Part shown: one piece after another, positions 49,543-62,600 of the stretch
Position numbering within the stretch: the stretch's first letter is position 1
Layout of the letters: every line of letters begins with the position of its first letter
Origin: Tetraselmis striata
Taxonomy: Eukaryota > Chlorophyta > Chlorodendrophyceae > Chlorodendrales > Chlorodendraceae
Length of the DNA stretch: 64,000 nt
Direction: 5' to 3'
Assembly (NCBI GenBank): GCA_006384855.1
Contig: VCJN01000841.1
Span: 62,001 to 126,000, forward strand
The notes under the pieces: model-generated
What the model was told of the DNA's origin: nothing
Seen by the model: only the letters and a program-made list of their open reading frames with translations
The model's database searches: none
Position numbers and translations under genes: made by a program

Positions 49543-49794
49543 AGGTTATCGAACGAGCCTGTGATACCAACAGCGTCGTCCGCGTATAACTGACCTGGCA
49601 CCCTTAGGGGTTGTCTTGTCGGTGCACCCTGGTACATCACACCTACTACATGTTCTACCCCATCGAACACATCGCTAATGATTACATGAGCTAGCAGCAG
49701 GAGGCGATAAATCACCAAAATAAAAGATATCGTTAATAAATATGTTAAATAGGAATATAGGATGGGGAAGCGGGGGCATCCCTGTCGGAGGCTT

Positions 49795-49925
49795 CTCAGT
49801 GCTGAATCACCAGGGCAGGACCGCTCGTGGTCGATCACTGGCGTGGCGCCGAGATCGCGGGTAACTATGGAGATACTGCTGTCGACACCCGCATACCCTA
49901 GGCGCAGGGAGGGGACAGGAAACCC
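49795..49925 (+). repeat. Dispersed repeat, second copy of 38300-38410
   Basis: See the first copy. It lies just beyond the LINE tail repeat at 49679-49735 and marks the right end of the retroelement nest. Confidence 0.65.
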
Positions 49926-50652
49926 CAAGGACACCGCGCTGAATAGATTGCCGTGCGCACATCCCTGTGGATGATGCTGACATCCTGATGACCCTGCCAT
50001 CTGCGAGCCTGTTGCTTGGTGAGACATCCACAGCCAGGGCCGTTGCTGAAGAGCCCCTGCCGCCCCGATCTTGCGAAACCCGTCACGCGGAGGCGACGCG
50101 AAAAGCGGTGCCGCAGCCGCTGGTGCTCGTCGCTCCCAGTCCTGCCACACCATCGGCGATTCGGCGCGCGCGCTCTCCAGCGGCATTCCGGCGGCCGCCC
50201 CCAACAGTTCTCACACAACGCCCCCGGCCCAATAACGCCCGACCAACGCCCGCCCAAGTTCCGAAACACGCCGGCCTCGTCCTGTAAGGACCAGCCAACC
50301 CGCCATAAACAGGAGAGCGAGGCCGCTCCTGGGTATAGCGTGCCAACGCCCGCTCGGGACTCAACCGGCGCGGTGCAGCCCTCGCTCGCGGGTACCGCTG
50401 TGAATTGGACTGTGAAAGCTCTTGGCAAACCACGGAGGTGCAGCTCTCGCCCCCTCCCGCCCCGCCCCCTGGCTATCCCCCTCGTAGACACATCCGAATC
50501 TCCGTCATCCTACCAGTGCGGCTCCTGGCTTGTCCCGTAAAGCGCTCACAAGCTGTCGTTACTGCCCGATTGCGTACACCTGAACGTGTCTTTGCATTCC
50601 GCAGGGGGGTGGCTAAGCGGCGCGAAAGCGGGGGCGAGGGCAGGGGGGCAGA
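49926..50652. other. Upstream region of the exportin gene, no separate gene supported
   Basis: Pro/Arg-rich frames on both strands look like translations of GC-rich non-coding DNA. The segment is expected to hold the promoter and 5' leader of the exportin gene. No clear TATA box or other element is seen. Confidence 0.45.
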
Positions 50653-53600
50653 ATGGAGGCGCACATCGCGCAGCTGCAGGTCCTACTGGCGCGCTACTTC
50701 GACCCGGCCGGCAGCGCGGAGAGCAAGGAGGAACTGGAGGGGCTACTGACGCAGTTCAAATTCCGGCCGGATGCCTGGCGGCTAAGCGTGGCAGTGCTGC
50801 AGCGCGCCTCGCAGGGCGCCCCCCAGGGGGAGCAGAGCCCCTACCTGCTGTGGTTTGCGGCGTCGCTGCTGGACGACGCGGTGCGCCGTGGGTGGGGGCA
50901 TATCGAGGAGCGCGACCGCGCCGGCCTGCGCGCTGGCCTGCTGCACTTCCTGCTGCATCACACGACCGCGCTGCCCGCCTTTGTGGCCAACAAGCTAGCC
51001 ATGGTCTGCGCCAATATCGCGAGGCTGGACTGGCCACAGAGGTCCCCCCCCCCCCCCCCCCCCCCTTCACCGACACCTGCGCCACATGCCACCGCAACCG
51101 CGCAGCATGATGTCCACCCTCAACCTCACCTCCTCCCTCACCCCCCATCCCACTTGCAGACAGCCGCAGTTTCTGCATGACCTGGAGGGCAGCCTGCAGC
51201 AGCGGCACACACGGCCGGGCGCACTCCTGGTGCTGTCAGTGGCGATGGAGCAGATGGAGGCGGTGTTCCCGGACCAGCCGACGCGGGACGTAGGGCAGGT
51301 GCTATGGGCGCGGGGGCAGGAACTGCAAGAGCGCCTGGCGCCCATGTACCCCGGCGTGTTGGGTGCACTTTGCGGCGCTCTGAGGGACGAGCTGCGCCCA
51401 GGTAGGAGGGAGGATGCGCATTGCATGGCATGCGTCGCCTCAACATGGCCCACACCGTCCGCCCTGCTCATTTTGTTCACCAGTGGCACACACCGCACAC
51501 CACCGTTAGAAACCCGCACCCGCCTTAACCCTCCGCCCCGGGCCCCACCCCCCAGGCGCCGACGCGCAGGCGCTCGCCACCCTGGAGGCCCTCAAGCGCA
51601 TCCTCAGTGGCACCAAAGGCGAGCGCGGCGCCGCCCCCTTCGCCTGCCTGCCTACCTGCCTGCTACGCCTCGATAAACCCCCATTCACACACACACACAC
51701 ACACGCTCACGGTCCCGCCTGAACACACCCCCCCCCCCCCCCCCCCCCGCGGCCCGACCAGGCAATCACGGGCCCGCGCTGCAGGTAGCGGCCTCAGGTC
51801 CTTGCATGGAGGAGCTGCTCGCCACGCTGGCGCACATTGCCACGGTGCCGCAGGTGCGTAGCTTACAACCGTTCCAAATGCCATCAAAATCTCAAAACGC
51901 CCTTATGTGTTAGACTTCCACCCTTAATAGTGCTGGGATTTCCCCCAACATCCCCCTCGTCAGCCCACCTGCTCGCTCTCACACTGGTGGCTGAGTCGCA
52001 GCGGTGGCGGCGGCTGTGTTGGCATGGCAGGGGGTGGCAGGCGCCGACCGTGGAGAGGCGGTGCAGGCGCTGGAGTGCCTGGCGCTGGTGGCGGGCGCCG
52101 GAGTGCCGCCGGCCGCGGCGGGGGCGCTCATCCACCTGCTACTCACGCACCTGCAGGTGCGCGGCTGATCGCCTGGATGCCCCCCCCCCCCCCCCCCCCC
52201 TGCTTGCGTTGCGGTGCCCACTGTACTGCCAAATCTGACAAATACGAACACAATTTCATCGGGTTTGCGGGAATAAAAGCAGATAAGCTGCTTTGTCACA
52301 TTGTGTCTCAAATTCCGTGCTTTATTCATGCTGTATTCTGACTCCTACTTCATTTTTCCTGTCTAGACATATGAACCGAAAGCGGAAGGGGGCGGGGGGG
52401 ATTAATGCGCCAGTGTAAGTTAGTAAATTGAGTTTATTAGGCCCTTAACCATCGTATCGATACTCTTTTCCACAAAATATCCATGGAGAAGGTTCTCCCG
52501 ATGTGGGTAGCCAAGCCGCACTGCTTTTATGGCTGAACGCCCATCCATGACAGATTACGCATTTTAACTATCTTTCAGGACTAAATATAATTCCAGCAAG
52601 AAGATGCATTTTGCCTAGATTCAACGCTATACTCATTACAGTTTTTGTAATCTTGCGTGGAGGCTGATGCCGCTACTGTGGGCCAATCGTATAGTACTCA
52701 CCCCTTCCCCCATACCCGCACACCCTTTGCCCCCCCCCCCCCCCCCCCCTGCCTACACACACCTGCCCCCATGGACTCCTCTGGGATCTCATGCCGGCGC
52801 AGGCCATTTGCGCCGCCGCAGTCGCCGTGGGCGCGGACAGCATGTCTGAGGAGTGGTGGCTCGGCGCGGTCCGCCTGGCGGCCACCTTCCTCAAGCGCCA
52901 CCTGAGCGGCGTCGACCGCCACCCGGAGCTCCGGCAGACGCTGGATGCACTGCTGCAGACAGTGCGCCCCCCACCCGTCCGAACTGTCTTTCCTTCAATT
53001 GACTTTGGAAGTCGCCGCTGCTTGTCGCGGCCCGGAATGGGCCGCCCTGGCCGTGTTCCCTCTGCTCACCGGTGGTGTAGTAGGCAGGAGGAAGGGTCAA
53101 TATTTAGGTGGGTGAAAGTGTCAAGCATAGAGGCATTTCAGAGGTTTAGATAAAATGGTCAGATCAAGCCACCAGGGTTGGATAGTTGCTCCCACAGAGA
53201 AGGACTTTGGGAACGTGTTTATGCTGAAGGATGATTTCGTTAAATAATGACGCCAGCTGTTCACCATTGCCTGCAACAAGGCGGACCTGCGTACTTACGA
53301 ATACTTGAAACACTAATTCCTTCAGGATGTCTGATGTGGTTTTGTGGGTGAGATTGTTTTGAAATCTCAAGCCATGTGTGAGGGTCAACTCCTTCAATAT
53401 GCGACAGGCTGCATTGGCGCCGGATCCTGGCTGGCCCGAGCGCAGAAAGCGGGCTGACCCAGCACTGACAGGCTTGCCCCCCCCCCCCTTCCTTCCCCTG
53501 GGCACGCCGCGCAGCTGGCGTCCTTGACGTTTGCCTCGCGGACTGCGCGCCACGTCGCCGTGTCGTGTGAGGCGCGGCACCCCCCCCCCCCCCCCCCCCC

Positions 53601-56600
53601 AACACCTCGTCCTTCCCCTTGTGGCCGGACCTCCCTGCCCAGCCCAATCCAGCCACGGTGGCTCTCCCGCCCCCCAGGACGATATGCCGCGCATGCCTGC
53701 ACACCAAGCAGTGAGAACAAGTATCCACCCCCCCCCCCCCCCCCTCATCACCTTCTGTCCACGCCAGGTGTGGCGCTCCATCTCAGACGTCCTCAGCGAG
53801 CAGCAGGACGCCCTGTGGGAGGTGCGTCTCGCCTCAGGGAGTTTCAGAGTTTCATGGTGGTGGTGGTGTGTGTGTGGGAGGGGGGGAGGGGGGGGCTTGG
53901 GGCGTTATGGCGATTCATAGACTTTAGGGTTTCAATCCCGAAGCCCACGCAAACTTAAATGCCCGCCCACCTACCTGCAGCTTCCCACGCGGTATCTAAA
54001 ACACTGCAAATAAGGACTTGCCCTGCCTGCCAAAGACAAATGTAAACGAAACTATCGCGAAACTATAGCGTTTGTTCTTATAGGTTGCATGCAAGCCCAG
54101 TCTGAGGCTTATAACATGGGTTCTTATGGGTGCATCTCACCAATATGTGCTTGGACGCTACCCCCCCCCCCCCCCCTCCCACCCCCCCGCCCCCGTGTAC
54201 CCCACACACTAAGAGAAAACCATGAAATGCGCACGCCATTACGCCTCACGATTATGACCCTGCTCCCCGACCGGCGCGTCCAGGCAGCGGACCCCGACGC
54301 CGCGCAGGCCTCCTGGTCGCAGCATGTGGCACCGCTGCGTGAGGGGCTGCTCAGCATTGTGGATACCATGCTGGAGGGCATGAAGTACGCGGCGCCATCG
54401 GTGCGCCCCCCCCCCCCCCCCCCCCCACCTCCGGTGCCAATCCCCAAGCCCCTTCCTTTCCGCAGGGAGGAAAATTCACACTAAATTCACAATTATACCC
54501 GCGACTCTTAATTGGGCTCGCGGGTCGCAAAATGACGACCTGAACCATGGAGTAGGAGACCCCGTGTCGTATTCGTGGTGTATTCTAATATTCTAATGCT
54601 GCGGGAGCCCACAAAAGCCCGTACTGCGACTCATTTGCTTCAGGTGTTGAGGTTTAGATGTATGAAGTTTTTCCTGCTTCCTGAGAGTGTCAGCAAAGCC
54701 AAAGCGTTGTTGCGGTAGGCTTGGGTCCCTGCCCACACCATCTGACCTGGCCGCTTAATCGCCCCCGCCAATGTGTGCCTGCAGGCGCCCGGCCGCGCAC
54801 CCGCCGTAGCGGAGCTGGACGCGTCCCGCGGGAGCGGCGCAGAGCTGGAGGACGCCGTGGAGGCCGCCAGCGTGGGGGCCGCTGCCTCGGTGGAGGACGC
54901 CGACGTGGAGTACAACGACGAGGAGGAGCTTCTGGCGGGTGAGCGGCGGCGCCACAATGACTGGCCAGCTGCACAATGAATCGTTGCTGGATTTTATGTT
55001 GGTGGTGGGGGGACGAGGAGTGTTTGTTGGTTTTTGTGGTGGTGGTGGTGGTGGTGGTGGTGGTGGTGGTGGTGGGGGGGGGGGGGGGAGGGGGATGCGG
55101 TGTGGCTTGGTCTGAGCCCCCCTAGCCGGAGCTCCGGCGTGCCAAGGGGTGTGCTGCTGGGGCCGCAAGCTCTTAGTACGGCATTGTGCTGCCCACAGGC
55201 GAGTCGCCCAGCGAGGCGGAGGCGTACGTCAACCAGGGCGAGGCATTTGTGGGGCAGTTGATCGGTGCGCCCCCGCCCCCGCCAGCGGAAACCCAAGCCG
55301 CCGCTGAGGGGCATGGCTGCTTGTCTGCCTGCGCACCTCCTTTCGATGTTTGCTTGCATGCGGCTGATGGACTGGCCGCGGGTGGCAGGCATCTTCCCGG
55401 GCGAGATGGTCCCCAAGGTGCTCAGCTGGTACGCGTCCTGCCTCGTCGCGCTGCAGGGTGGCGGCGCATCGCTGACTGGTGAGAGCGCCACTACCTATTC
55501 TGCCCCCATTTTTGTCCATTCCTGTCCCCTCTCTGCCTCATCTCATCAGCACTGTCCCTCTCAGGGGCCGACGCCTGCTGGTCTGCCGGCTCTACCCACC
55601 TGCGCCCGGGTGCAGGCGGTGGCCGCAGCTTACACCTACTATTACACGCAGCTTAATCGCCTTCTTACACCTCAGTATATACCAGTCCAAAAACGTTACT
55701 TTATGCTTTCAAAAGACATGTCTTCAAACCCAATAGAGCTATCTCGTTTGCGCCCATGCGCCACGTAAACCTTGCTTCCTCCCCCGCAGTCCGCAGCAGG
55801 TTTTTGTGCTTTGAACCCATGTGCCGTTAGTTGGCCCTTCACATCCACCACTAGATGCCAGCTGAAATAATTTGCTTTCTGACATTCCGCCTGCCTTTCC
55901 CCCCTTGTGCAGGGCAGACAATGTGCGCCGCGCTGCGGGACCTGGTGACCTGCCTCAAGCTGATGTCCCGCTGCAGCTGCCACCTGCCCAGAGAGGTGCG
56001 CTCCGCACACACCCTTAGAACCCTAGAAACACACACAAAACCCAAACCCTGAAACCCTAAATAACCATAAAGCCCTAAAGACCCTTGCAAGGCGCCCCCC
56101 CATAAAGCCCTTGTTGACGACTTCCCTTAAGGGTCGCAAGAAGCACAGTTTCCTCGGTACAAAATGTACGGGTGTCGACCTGGCAGTGTCAAGTACGTAC
56201 TTGAGACATTTGGGGGTCATTCGGAATTGCTTCAGGTTTGTACTTATTCCAGTCTTGCATCGACTGGCAAAGGTGGATCCTGTCTTATTGGAGAATTCCT
56301 TCGGACCCAGCTCGAGCCAGTACCTCTTATGTAATGTATAGGAAAGCCACCCGTCTTATTTATGTATAGTGCAGCGGACGGGATCCATGGTGCATTTTGC
56401 CATCAACCAATTTGCCGCCTCCCTGCTCTCCATGCTGCGTGCGGTACTTGCTTCTTCGACCTCCGCCTCCATCAGCACAGGTGCCCCTTCTCTAACGCGG
56501 TGGCGCATGACCTTCCTCGTGCCCGCTCGCAGGGCCCGCACGCGGCGGCGGCGTCGCAGGCGGTGTACCAGACGCTGCAATTTGCCACCGGCTGGGCGGA

Positions 56601-59600
56601 GATGCGGCCTGGCGCCGCGCAGCTCTGTGGCCGCACAAACGAAATCGGTGATTCCCCGACACACAATCAACACCCCCCCTACCACTCCCCAATGGGCGAG
56701 GCGCAGTCCTGCCATCGTTCCTGCGCCTGCTGGTTCGCAGTGTTGCCGCGTATGGCTACCAGCTCTTACCCCCCCCCCCCCCCCCCCCTCCCACCTTTCC
56801 TCCCCCTCCCACCACCCACAGATGCTGCCGGCACTCTGGCCTTCAAGGTGCGCCGGAGGGAGGGGCGAGGAAGGGAGTCAAGGGGAAGGGGGAGGGGAGG
56901 GAGGAGGGCATGCTGTCGCGCCGTTCACACTCCTAGGATTGCCAAGCAACATATCATGGTATTTATCGTATGTAGTTTAATAACAGGACTTTCAAGTCGT
57001 ATTTTGACAGTGTTATATCATGCATCAAATGTTGCCTAACTATATTCCCCACCTTCTCTGTTGCGGTGGAGCGTGACCACGCATGCCAGTTTGGTGGTAT
57101 TCTGGCGGTTCGAATATATGACAGGTGCCAAAGACAATCCGTACTATATACATACCTCAGATCGGGGTTGCGTGCAAGCTATAGGAACATACGCTGTCCT
57201 TTCACTGTAGTTTTGTATGTAGTTGACCCCTTGACAGGTATTACATCGGGGTCTTACTCGCAGTCCTTTTATTGCCGTGTCAGGGCACACATTGGGGGTG
57301 CCGGCACACCTGTAATAAGAATCCTTATTCTAAGCCTCAAATTGGGCTTGCATGCAACTTATCAGATCACCCGCTGTAGTTCCGTCTACAATCGACTTCT
57401 GTCAGACATGGAAGGTTATTGTATTATTGTGTCGGCATCCGTAGTTGTTTGAAGGGCGTGTAGGAGCACAACTCTGACGGTGTACATCAAGGATGTGCTG
57501 CACGGCTGCTGACAGTGTGATGCAAAAGCTACACCGACCTATGTGGAAGTCCGTCCTGTCAAGCACGTGTGATGACAGGGCTGTCACACATCCTGACGAA
57601 CCGCCCATCCCGCGATGGTTTGGCCGCAGGTGCTAGCGGCGCTGGCGGCGGTGTGGCTGCCCGGGCAGCCGGCCGAGGCGGCCACGCAGGTGGCAGATGG
57701 CTGCCTGCAAGCCGCCGTCGCCGCAGTGAACGCCGCCACGAGCGGCGCGCCACCACCGCCGCCGCTGCTGCTGACGTCCGCCTTCGAGATGCTGGCAGTG
57801 TTGACTTCGGTGCTGGTCAGCTTGCCTGGGCCGGTGCGCCCCCTCCCCCCCCCCCATCCCCCCCCCCCCCCCCCCGCCCGCCCCCCTCCCACTTCCTCAT
57901 CCTCCCTCCCACCCACTCCCCCTGGTCATGGCAACAGCATCAGCAACAGGCTAGGCCTCAATCCTCTTGCTGGCAAGGATACCTGATGTTCCAGCATAGC
58001 TTTGCGATCCCTCCTCCCACCAGGGCTCCACCAGTATAGTATCACGAGCCTGTGAATGGGAGCGTTTCGCATTTCTGCCCTTACACCACCTACAGTTCAA
58101 CCGAATGGCTACTTGCAGCGGAATGTGCTTGTCAATATGCAGCATGAATCATTGGATGGAATGACGATGTCTGCATTTGTGATCGTTCACTTGTCAGCGG
58201 ACGTACTGAAACACCACCTGCTGCTACGGAGGGTAAGGAATACGTAAAGTCAGGAAATGCAATTGCGGAGTGCACTTGAGATTTAAGACACGAGCGCACA
58301 CACACACACACACACGAACACTCACTCACAAATAATGATGCAGCCCCTTCATCTAGGGTTTGGTTTGTAGGTTTCCTCCTGATGGACTGCCTTCTTGAGT
58401 CATGGTAGTCAGTGATTCGCTATCGATGTACTAGGATAGGTTGAGATCGACGTTGCAATGGTTGAATGTGTATATTTGCTTCGGAAGAGGGGACGGGGTT
58501 GGGGGGGGGGGGGGGGGGTGTAAGCTCGCATGCACTGGCTGACTGACATGGCGGGTGGCGGTGTGCCCGTTGTGGTTCTCGCTCTCAGGCAAGCGGCTGG
58601 CTATCCGAGGAGAAGCTGGCTCCGCTGCTGGCGGCTGCCCCCGGGCTGCTCCTGGGTCGGCTGGCAGCGCCCCGCGGTGGCGGCAGCCGCGCAGGTCAGG
58701 CGCTCTACTCTGCGCTGGGCGACGCGCTACTGCGCAGCGGAGGCGGGCCCGGTGGCGCACCGGCAGCGGACGTGGTGCGGCGCCGCGGGGCTGCGATGCT
58801 GCAGCCGCTGACGGACATCATCGTGGGCGCCGTGGATGGCGGCACTCCCCGCGGAGGTCATTGAGCAGGTGGCGCCGGTGTTGGGCGCAGTGGTGGGACG
58901 CCTCAAGACCACCAGCAAGGCCACTCGCGGCGCCATCTTTGAGGTCTCCCCCCCCCCCCCCCCCCCCCCACTTCTTCTCCACCCTTCCTCTCCACTTCCT
59001 CTCCACCCTTCCTCCCACTTCCTCTCCACCCTTCCTCCCCACTCTCCATCCCTTTTGCTCGATCGTTCTGCATCTCCCGTCCCTCTCTGTGCTTCATTTC
59101 CCTCTCCGCCTTGGCTTTTTTCATTCCTATTTCTTCACCTCTCCGCCTCCTCCGACGTCTTCATCTTTCACACAGCTCAATGAATGGTCGCAATCCCATG
59201 CCATTCCATCCGACTTGCCCAATCGCCCCCCGCCATATGCTATGTGCCCCTTCTTTTTATCCTCTTCCCATGTGCGTGGGGTTTCCCCTCATTCTTAACA
59301 TCTCTATCTCCTCCATTGACCAAAATTCGTATCCTGCATCCTACTGAATGCATCATCACGAAGCCACCCCATCACTGAGCGAAACGCGATAGCACGTCGC
59401 AATGCCCCGGCCAGTAATCCCCCCACTGAGCATGTCATCGCATCACGACACGTCAGGCAATACAGAGTGGCAATGAAATGAAAGCTCGTACACTCTTCTC
59501 AAAGCAAATGTCCCAGCACCCAATAGTCGATATACACAGTCGTGGGGCGGAAAGAAGTAGAGATATTGGACAGTAACGGTGCCAAATTCGAAGTCGATGT

Positions 59601-62600
59601 CGCCGCATTGAAATGCTCGCTCTTCTGGGGCGTCGCATCCCTTGCAAGCGCGCAGTCCACGAGTGGCGAACCCAGAGCTGACTTTATTGGCGGAGTATAG
59701 CACACCCCCATCCCCTCCCGCCCTCGTCATTGCCCCCTGGCGGGGCCCGCGCGCCGTTGGCTCTCGCTAGACTTACCATGGCGGTATCGACCCGCAGTGT
59801 CTTGGCAAGCCCCGCCGCCGACTGAGCCCCGCCATGACGACCGCTTTCCTGCTGCCACCCCGTAGGGCTGCATCGTCGGCACCGTGCGTGCCTCCATCAC
59901 CCTGCTGCGGCGCTGCCAGGAGGTGATGGTGTCCGGCAGCGGCAGTGGCGCTGGCGGCTGCGGCGGCGCCTCGCCCGCGGAGCGCATGGCGCAGGCGCTT
60001 AATCGGCTGATGGCGGCGGTGGTGGACGCCTTCGGCGCCGAGATCGGTAACAACGGCCTCGAGTCGCTGCTGAAAACCTCGCTAGAGATCCACAGGTGCG
60101 CCAAAGAACAGTGCGGATGCTTATCGGCACCCAATCACACCACCTGGTGAGCTTGTCGCGGACAGCCGACTGTTGACTGTCGTCGGCGACGCCGCGCATC
60201 GCGATATCGCACTCACTAATTGGCACTTCGTTCCTCGTCACCTCGCCGCGCATATTTTCCGTCCTCGTCTTCTCGGCTCGGATGCCAGCATAGGGTTTTT
60301 CATGACTATACCATCACATCCCCCCCCCCCCCCACCCCAGGACGTGGGGGAACATTTCTGCCAATTTTCGACAGCCAAGGCGCCATGATAGTGTGGGGGG
60401 GGGGGTGGGGGGGTGGGGGGTATTGTTGAACTATCCGATGAACTTATTGCTCACCGCCGACAGCCGACTGTCGATTTTCGTCGCTGACGCCGCTTATAAC
60501 GATATCACCCTGACTAACAGTCCGTCAGCGCCTCGTATAATTGCCGTTTTGCGCCTAGCATGTCTACCGACTATATACGAAACCGTCGACAGCCGGAGCC
60601 TGACGGCACCGTGATGATTCACCACAGCATGGGATTGTCGAAGTTGAGCCTAAGGTCTCCCCCCCTCCCCACCCCGGTGCTGCTCCGCCCTCCTCCGCCC
60701 GGCAGCATGGAGGGCACGGGCGGCACAGACAGCTGGGCGCTGCTGCACAGCGGCCGTCACAGCGATGCGCTACTCGCGCTTCTCGCGCAGTGCGCGTCCA
60801 CGCGCGGCTGCCCCGCGCTGCTGGTGGGCGCCACGCTGGGATTTTTCTTCGGGCTGTGGGAGCAGGCCGTGGAGGGCGGCGACGGCGATGAGGACGGAGC
60901 GCGGCTCCGTGGCAAGTCGCTTAAGGTGGCTGCCCCCCCCCCCCCCCCCCTCCCCCCCTCCACATTTTCCTTTGACAGCCTTTCCTCTGCCTGCAAGCAT
61001 TCCTTACTTTCATAACCTATATATCGGAGGAGAGCATATTTAGGTTGCGGCGATGTCCTCCAGAAAGTCCTACAACTGTTTAGGATATTAACCCTAAATC
61101 CCTAAACTTATTACAGTTTTTTTTGCAGCTCTGCTCTCTATAATGGTGGGAATATAGGGTTTCAGTAAGCCCTGATGATAAGAGTGGGGAAGAAGTACAG
61201 AAACTTTAACATAATACGGTAATCATAGTATATTAAGTAATGTGGTTTCGGAGCAATTACGAATAGCAAGTCGTACTACTGTGATCGTCTATGTGAGACT
61301 TATGTGATCAATGAAGGAGGGGGGCACGTGAATTGTTGTGACGAAACCCTAACACCCTGTGACACCTCCCCTGGGCGCTCTGCTCCAGGACTTATCTGTG
61401 GACCGCGGCGCACTGGGCGCGGCGCTGCTGTGCAAGACGTGCTCCGTGCTGGAGGCCAACTGGCGCCGCTTTGTGGGCCGCGCACCCGGCGGCAGCAGCG
61501 GCGCCGTCGCCGCGGCTGCGGCCGCCATGGCTGCGCGTGCCGGGCAGGCGGGCGCGTCGGCGTACGGGGCGCAGGCTGAGGCCTTTGCCAGCGCGCGGGA
61601 GGAGGATGCCGCCGGGCAGGTGCGAGGCCCCTCAGGCACTTGTCACAGCTGCCTGAGTAACTAATTGCACGTGACCAGTTAAGAGTCCCTATTTAGGGCA
61701 TTTCCTGATTTCATGTGTCAGCAAGTCCTGCTTCTTACCTGCACAACTGCCCCATCGCCCTCCCTGTTCCTGTGCTCACTTTAAACAGTGTGGAATGCAC
61801 TGAGTGTTCATGATGCTGAACATATAACACAGCGACATGCTAAACTTTTGACGATTCTAGTGTTGTTAGCAGCAGGTAAATATTGCCATTATGTTACACT
61901 GCTCCAAAACCATGGGTACGTCGAAGCTTGCAACACTGATGGGGACTCTCTCATTGAAGGACGCCCTATTTTTTGCCAACAGCATGTGCTGCTTGCCCCT
62001 CCCCCCCTTCCCCTCCCCCACTTCATCTGCCATCCCGCCCCAATGCCCTCGGCCCTCCGCCCTTTTCTTTCTGTTTGGGTTTTAAATGACATGGTATACT
62101 CACTGTTCTAGTGGCTTGCCAAACACAGCAAGATGCTAACCTCGCGAGGATTGTCAACGGTTAGCCAGTCGTTCCGTGTTTCACTGTCTTTCTGTCAAGA
62201 CCACGTTGATCAATGGACCACGTTGACCAACATGGATTGCCCTGGACGGAAATTTCGGTGGAGTAACTATATTTTATATGATGCGGCTGTGTTAATTATC
62301 TTCTGCTTCGGTTTGTCTTTAAAGTTCTGAGGATTAAGAACCGTCTTATTGTGTCATCAGTGCTGAGACGCGATTATAACAAATTTGTGGAGTAGTGTAA
62401 GTATTATGCGATCTTGTTAGCAGTTGTTCTTACGCTCGCGATGCTGCATTGATCCAAAACCATGCTTGTAGATAATCTCGCATTACATTATATTGCACTA
62501 GTCTGTAATCGTCTCCCTGACACACAAGCCCACAAGCGCGCAAAGCCCCCCCCCCCCCCCCCCCCCCTTCTTCCCCCTCGTTCTCTCTCTTGCCCGCAAA

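Noticed and set aside
56010-56090. True telomere or chromosome end
   Set aside because: The CCCTAAA-like words are few and degenerate, and coding exons continue on both sides.
53394-58760. Pro-rich, Gly-rich and His-rich frames in the exportin region
   Set aside because: They are translations of C, G or GGT runs within introns.
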